NCBI GenBank assembly: GCA_964583165.1 | Contig: CAZOVK010000003.1 | Span: forward strand, 24,423 to 88,422 | DNA: 64,000 bases | DNA from: CAZOVK01 sp964583165 | GTDB lineage: Bacteria > Bacillota > Clostridia > Lachnospirales > WRAX01 | Direction: 5' to 3' | Shown here: positions 61,840-64,000 of the stretch, in pieces | Layout: each line of letters starts with the position of its first letter | Position numbering within the stretch: the stretch's first letter is position 1 | Position numbers and translations under genes: made by a program | The notes under the pieces: generated by a model | Seen by the model: the letters and a program-made list of their open reading frames with translations, nothing else | What the model was told of the DNA's origin: nothing | Database searches by the model: none

Positions 61840-62634
61840 ATGAAACGACACTGGATGAGGTTGTTCGTGTCAGTGGCTGTTGTGGCGGCGGTGTTTACCT
61901 TTGGCATGGTTTCTGTTTATGCCGTTCAGACACCGACAGCTCCCGTTACGCCGGAAGCGCCGTTATTACCGAATGTCAGTATCAACATAGGTGACCCCAC
62001 AAACGCGACGGGCACGGCGAGTACGCTCCAATTGTTGTTTCTGATTACGATTTTGACATTACTGCCGACGATTCTTCTAATGATGACATCGTTCACGCGG
62101 ATAATCATTGCGATGCACTTCCTGCGCTCGGCTCTAGGCACACAGCAGATGCCCCCGAACCAGATAATGATTGGGTTGGCGCTGTTCCTGACGTTCTTTC
62201 TCATGAGCCCGGTTATTACGGAGGTCAACGACAAAGCCTTTCAGCCGTATTCACGGGGCGAAATAACACAATCACAGGCGATAGACATAGGCATGGAACC
62301 GATTCGCGGGTTCATGTTACGCCAAGTCAAAACGTCAGACATGGCGCTGTTCACGAAAATAACCGGCGTAAGTTATGCTGAAAAAGAAGATGCGCCTAAT
62401 ACGGTACTTATACCAGCCTTTTTGCTCGGTGAAATCACGAAAGGGTTCAGCTTTGGGTTCTACATCTATATACCGTTTATCATCATTGATATGGTCGTCG
62501 CGTCTGTGCTTATGGCAATGGGCATGATGATGTTGCCACCCGCTATGATTAGCCTGCCGTTCAAGGTCTTGCTTTTCGTCATGGTTGACGGCTGGAATCT
62601 TACAGTGAAAATGCTACTACAGACATTTCGTTAA
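61840..62634 (+). CDS. fliP: Flagellar export gate protein FliP
   Basis: Export gate subunit of 264 residues. Cleavable signal peptide (1-30), four TM helices; TSFTRIIIAMHFLRSALGTQ and FFLMSPVITEVNDKAFQPYS are family signatures, then FLLGEITKGFSFGFYIYIPF and MGMMMLPPAMISLPFKVLLF. ATG 61840 is chosen, with ACAGG nine bases upstream; TTG 61837 is an alternative. It overlaps the stop of an 8-codon reading frame (61814-61840). Confidence 0.95.
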   Translation: MKRHWMRLFVSVAVVAAVFTFGMVSVYAVQTPTAPVTPEAPLLPNVSINIGDPTNATGTASTLQLLFLITILTLLPTILLMMTSFTRIIIAMHFLRSALGTQQMPPNQIMIGLALFLTFFLMSPVITEVNDKAFQPYSRGEITQSQAIDIGMEPIRGFMLRQVKTSDMALFTKITGVSYAEKEDAPNTVLIPAFLLGEITKGFSFGFYIYIPFIIIDMVVASVLMAMGMMMLPPAMISLPFKVLLFVMVDGWNLTVKMLLQTFR

Positions 62635-62649
62635 GGGGAGGGCGAACGC

Positions 62650-62934
62650 GTGATTGAAGCTAATGCTATAGGCGTTGTTCAGGAAGCATTGAAAACAGTT
62701 GTTTATGCGGCCGCGCCGCCGCTTCTGATGGGGCTTGTTGTCGGTGTTATCGTCAGTATCTTTCAGACTGTCACGAGTATTCAAGAACCGACGCTTGCGT
62801 TTGTACCCAAGATTCTGGCGGTCTTTATGGCGATTTTCCTGTTTGGCAAGTGGATGATGGACATTATCTCGGGTTTCACGATGACAATATTCGAGAATTT
62901 GCCCTCTTATTTGGCAATGTTCTTTTTGAGGTAG
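62650..62934 (+). CDS. fliQ: Flagellar export gate protein FliQ
   Basis: Small gate subunit of 94 residues with two TM helices. APPLLMGLVVGVIVSIFQTV and TSIQEPTLAFVPKILAVF are typical. GTG 62650 follows GGGGAGGG. Lies between fliP and fliR. Confidence 0.95.
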   Translation: MIEANAIGVVQEALKTVVYAAAPPLLMGLVVGVIVSIFQTVTSIQEPTLAFVPKILAVFMAIFLFGKWMMDIISGFTMTIFENLPSYLAMFFLR

Positions 62935-62937
62935 CGC

Positions 62938-63741
62938 ATGGGAACTAACTTGAATGCGCTTGTTTCATTATATAACAATATCGATGTCCTACTGGCGGTA
63001 ATGGCGCGTTTTTTTGGGTTTTTTCTTGTCGTACCTGTTATTTCGGGGCGAAACATACCCGTTATGACGCGTATCGGTCTCGCCGCCGCGATTGGTGCGA
63101 TTGTTTTCTTTTCGGGTAATGTGACAATACCAGCGTATGAGCCCAATTTGTTCGGTTATGCGGTCGTTCTCATGGTTGAGGTTATTGTTGGGTTGATTAT
63201 GGGCTTCGTCGTGTTCATGATGTTCTCGCTGTTCTACTTTGTCGGGCAACTCATGGACTATCAGATTGGCTTCTCAATGGTCAGCGTCTTTGACCCCGTG
63301 ACGCAGTTTCAGGTGCCGATTACGGGTAATTTGTACTACTTGTTGTGTACAATGATGTTTGTAATGACGAATGGTATTGAACAGCTAATACAAACGGTGT
63401 TTTATAGCTATGAATCATTGCCGCTCGGGCAGGCACAGTTGTTGAACAACCCGAATCTTCCCGCCGTATTGATGGAGATGATGGTCAGCTTCTTTGTTAT
63501 CGGCATAAAGATAGCTTTACCGATGATAGCAACGATTCTCGTTGTAGATGCCGCGCTCGGTATTCTGACTAAGGCTGTGCCACAGATGAACATATTCGTT
63601 GTGGGTATGCCACTCAAGCTGTTTATCGGTTTGATTGTTCTATATATGATTTTCCCGATGTTCTCGTCTATTTATCGCTATGTTTATGATATGACATTGG
63701 TGTATTTCTATAATATAGTTAAGGGGATGATGTCCCCGTGA
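62938..63741 (+). CDS. fliR: Flagellar export gate protein FliR
   Basis: Export gate protein of 267 residues with about six TM helices. Seen: ARFFGFFLVVPVISGRNIP, VGQLMDYQIGFSMVSVFDP and KAVPQMNIFVVGMPLKLFIG, all FliR hallmarks. ATG 62938 follows GAGGTA. Its stop overlaps the flhB start (GTGA). Confidence 0.95.
   Translation: MGTNLNALVSLYNNIDVLLAVMARFFGFFLVVPVISGRNIPVMTRIGLAAAIGAIVFFSGNVTIPAYEPNLFGYAVVLMVEVIVGLIMGFVVFMMFSLFYFVGQLMDYQIGFSMVSVFDPVTQFQVPITGNLYYLLCTMMFVMTNGIEQLIQTVFYSYESLPLGQAQLLNNPNLPAVLMEMMVSFFVIGIKIALPMIATILVVDAALGILTKAVPQMNIFVVGMPLKLFIGLIVLYMIFPMFSSIYRYVYDMTLVYFYNIVKGMMSP
63723..63737 (+). promoter_or_regulatory. Hairpin over the flhB ribosome binding site
   Basis: GGGGA (63723-63727) and TCCCC (63733-63737) form a 5-base perfect stem with a TGATG loop, ending one base before the GTG start of flhB. 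The left arm is the only Shine-Dalgarno sequence for flhB and lies within the fliR coding end, so translation of fliR may be needed to open it. Confidence 0.5.
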
Positions 63742-64000
63742 TACATTTTGAGGCGGATGAAACAAGGCGGCCGCTGATTCCGCTAAATCTCTCGTTCTTT
63801 GAAGCGGGGGAGAAGACGGAGAAGGCAACGCCGAAGAAGCGCGAAAAGGCGCGTGAAGAGGGGCAAGTCGCGAAAAGCCCCGAAATCAGTACGGCGGTCA
63901 TGTTTCTAGCGATGTTTTCAGCGCTGAAGATGTTCGGCGGTTATATCATGGAAGAGCTGATGGATTTGTTCACGTTCAACCTCAGAAGCCTTGAAACCGC
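63738..64000 (+). CDS. flhB: Flagellar export protein FlhB, N-terminal part (cut by window edge)
   Basis: First 87 codons of FlhB, which sets export substrate specificity together with FliK. The protein starts MIHFEADETRRPLIPLNLSF and has the family signature GEKTEKATPKKREKAREEGQ followed by VAKSPEI, then the first TM helix (TAVMFLAMFSALKMFGGYIM). The N-terminal extension before NLSFF is a few residues longer than in Bacillus. GTG 63738 overlaps the fliR stop. Rest of the gene lies outside. Confidence 0.94.
   Translation, partial: MIHFEADETRRPLIPLNLSFFEAGEKTEKATPKKREKAREEGQVAKSPEISTAVMFLAMFSALKMFGGYIMEELMDLFTFNLRSLET

Overview
The window reads as a chromosome segment of a motile, Gram-positive-type anaerobe, most likely class Clostridia (Bacillota). 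The evidence is the gene order: dnaG-sigA-trmK, potABCD behind an HTH-cupin regulator, purF-M-N-D, and one very long flagellar operon in clostridial order that includes fliY (not fliN), a ylxF-like gene, flbD and a TIGR02530-type gene. Almost every gene has a strong GGAGG-type ribosome binding site, and TTG and GTG starts are common. No rRNA, tRNA, CRISPR array, insertion sequence or prophage was seen.

Layout. 1-2206: start of alaS, a DegV lipid-binding protein and an AEC transporter. 2207-9326: dnaG (apparently starting at ATT behind a folded leader), sigA, trmK, a TGS-uridine kinase fusion, a metallophosphoesterase and an HD protein. 9336-14696: cardiolipin synthase, a GNAT acetyltransferase and a large leftward Cache-PAS-GGDEF-GAF-PAS sensor. 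14924-19272: HTH-cupin regulator and potABCD for polyamine uptake. 19374-24755: an S8-protease-like lipoprotein, two back-to-back polymerase-beta-type nucleotidyltransferases, an AI-2E-family permease and a CPBP protease. 24797-31713: a degenerate D-Ala-D-Ala-ligase-like protein next to glutamate racemase, a second DegV, then a two-gene glycosylation unit made of a double GT-C glycosyltransferase and a GT2 polyprenyl-phosphate glycosyltransferase. 31785-39143: ROK regulator, secreted cyclophilin, a stalk-domain protein, argS, a proline-rich protein of unknown function and a phosphohexomutase. 39327-43683: purF, purM, purN and purD, with purH absent.

43789-64000 is the flagellar/motility operon: flgB flgC fliE fliF fliG fliH, a secreted stalk-domain protein, fliI fliJ ylxF-like fliK flgD TIGR02530 flgE flbD motA motB fliL fliM fliY cheY fliO fliP fliQ fliR and the start of flhB. 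It supplies rod, MS ring, C ring, export apparatus, hook and motor, with most genes overlapping or a few bases apart.

Most unusual points: (1) I found no GATC anywhere in the 64 kb on a read-through by eye, although GATT, GATA and GATG are abundant; (2) dnaG appears to start at ATT behind a leader that carries an exact second copy of its Shine-Dalgarno sequence; (3) a signal-peptide protein sits inside the cytoplasmic fliH-fliI pair; (4) a Ddl-like protein beside MurI has lost its metal ligands; (5) FlgD carries a repeat array not found in standard FlgD. Coordinates of small sites were read by eye and may be off by one.
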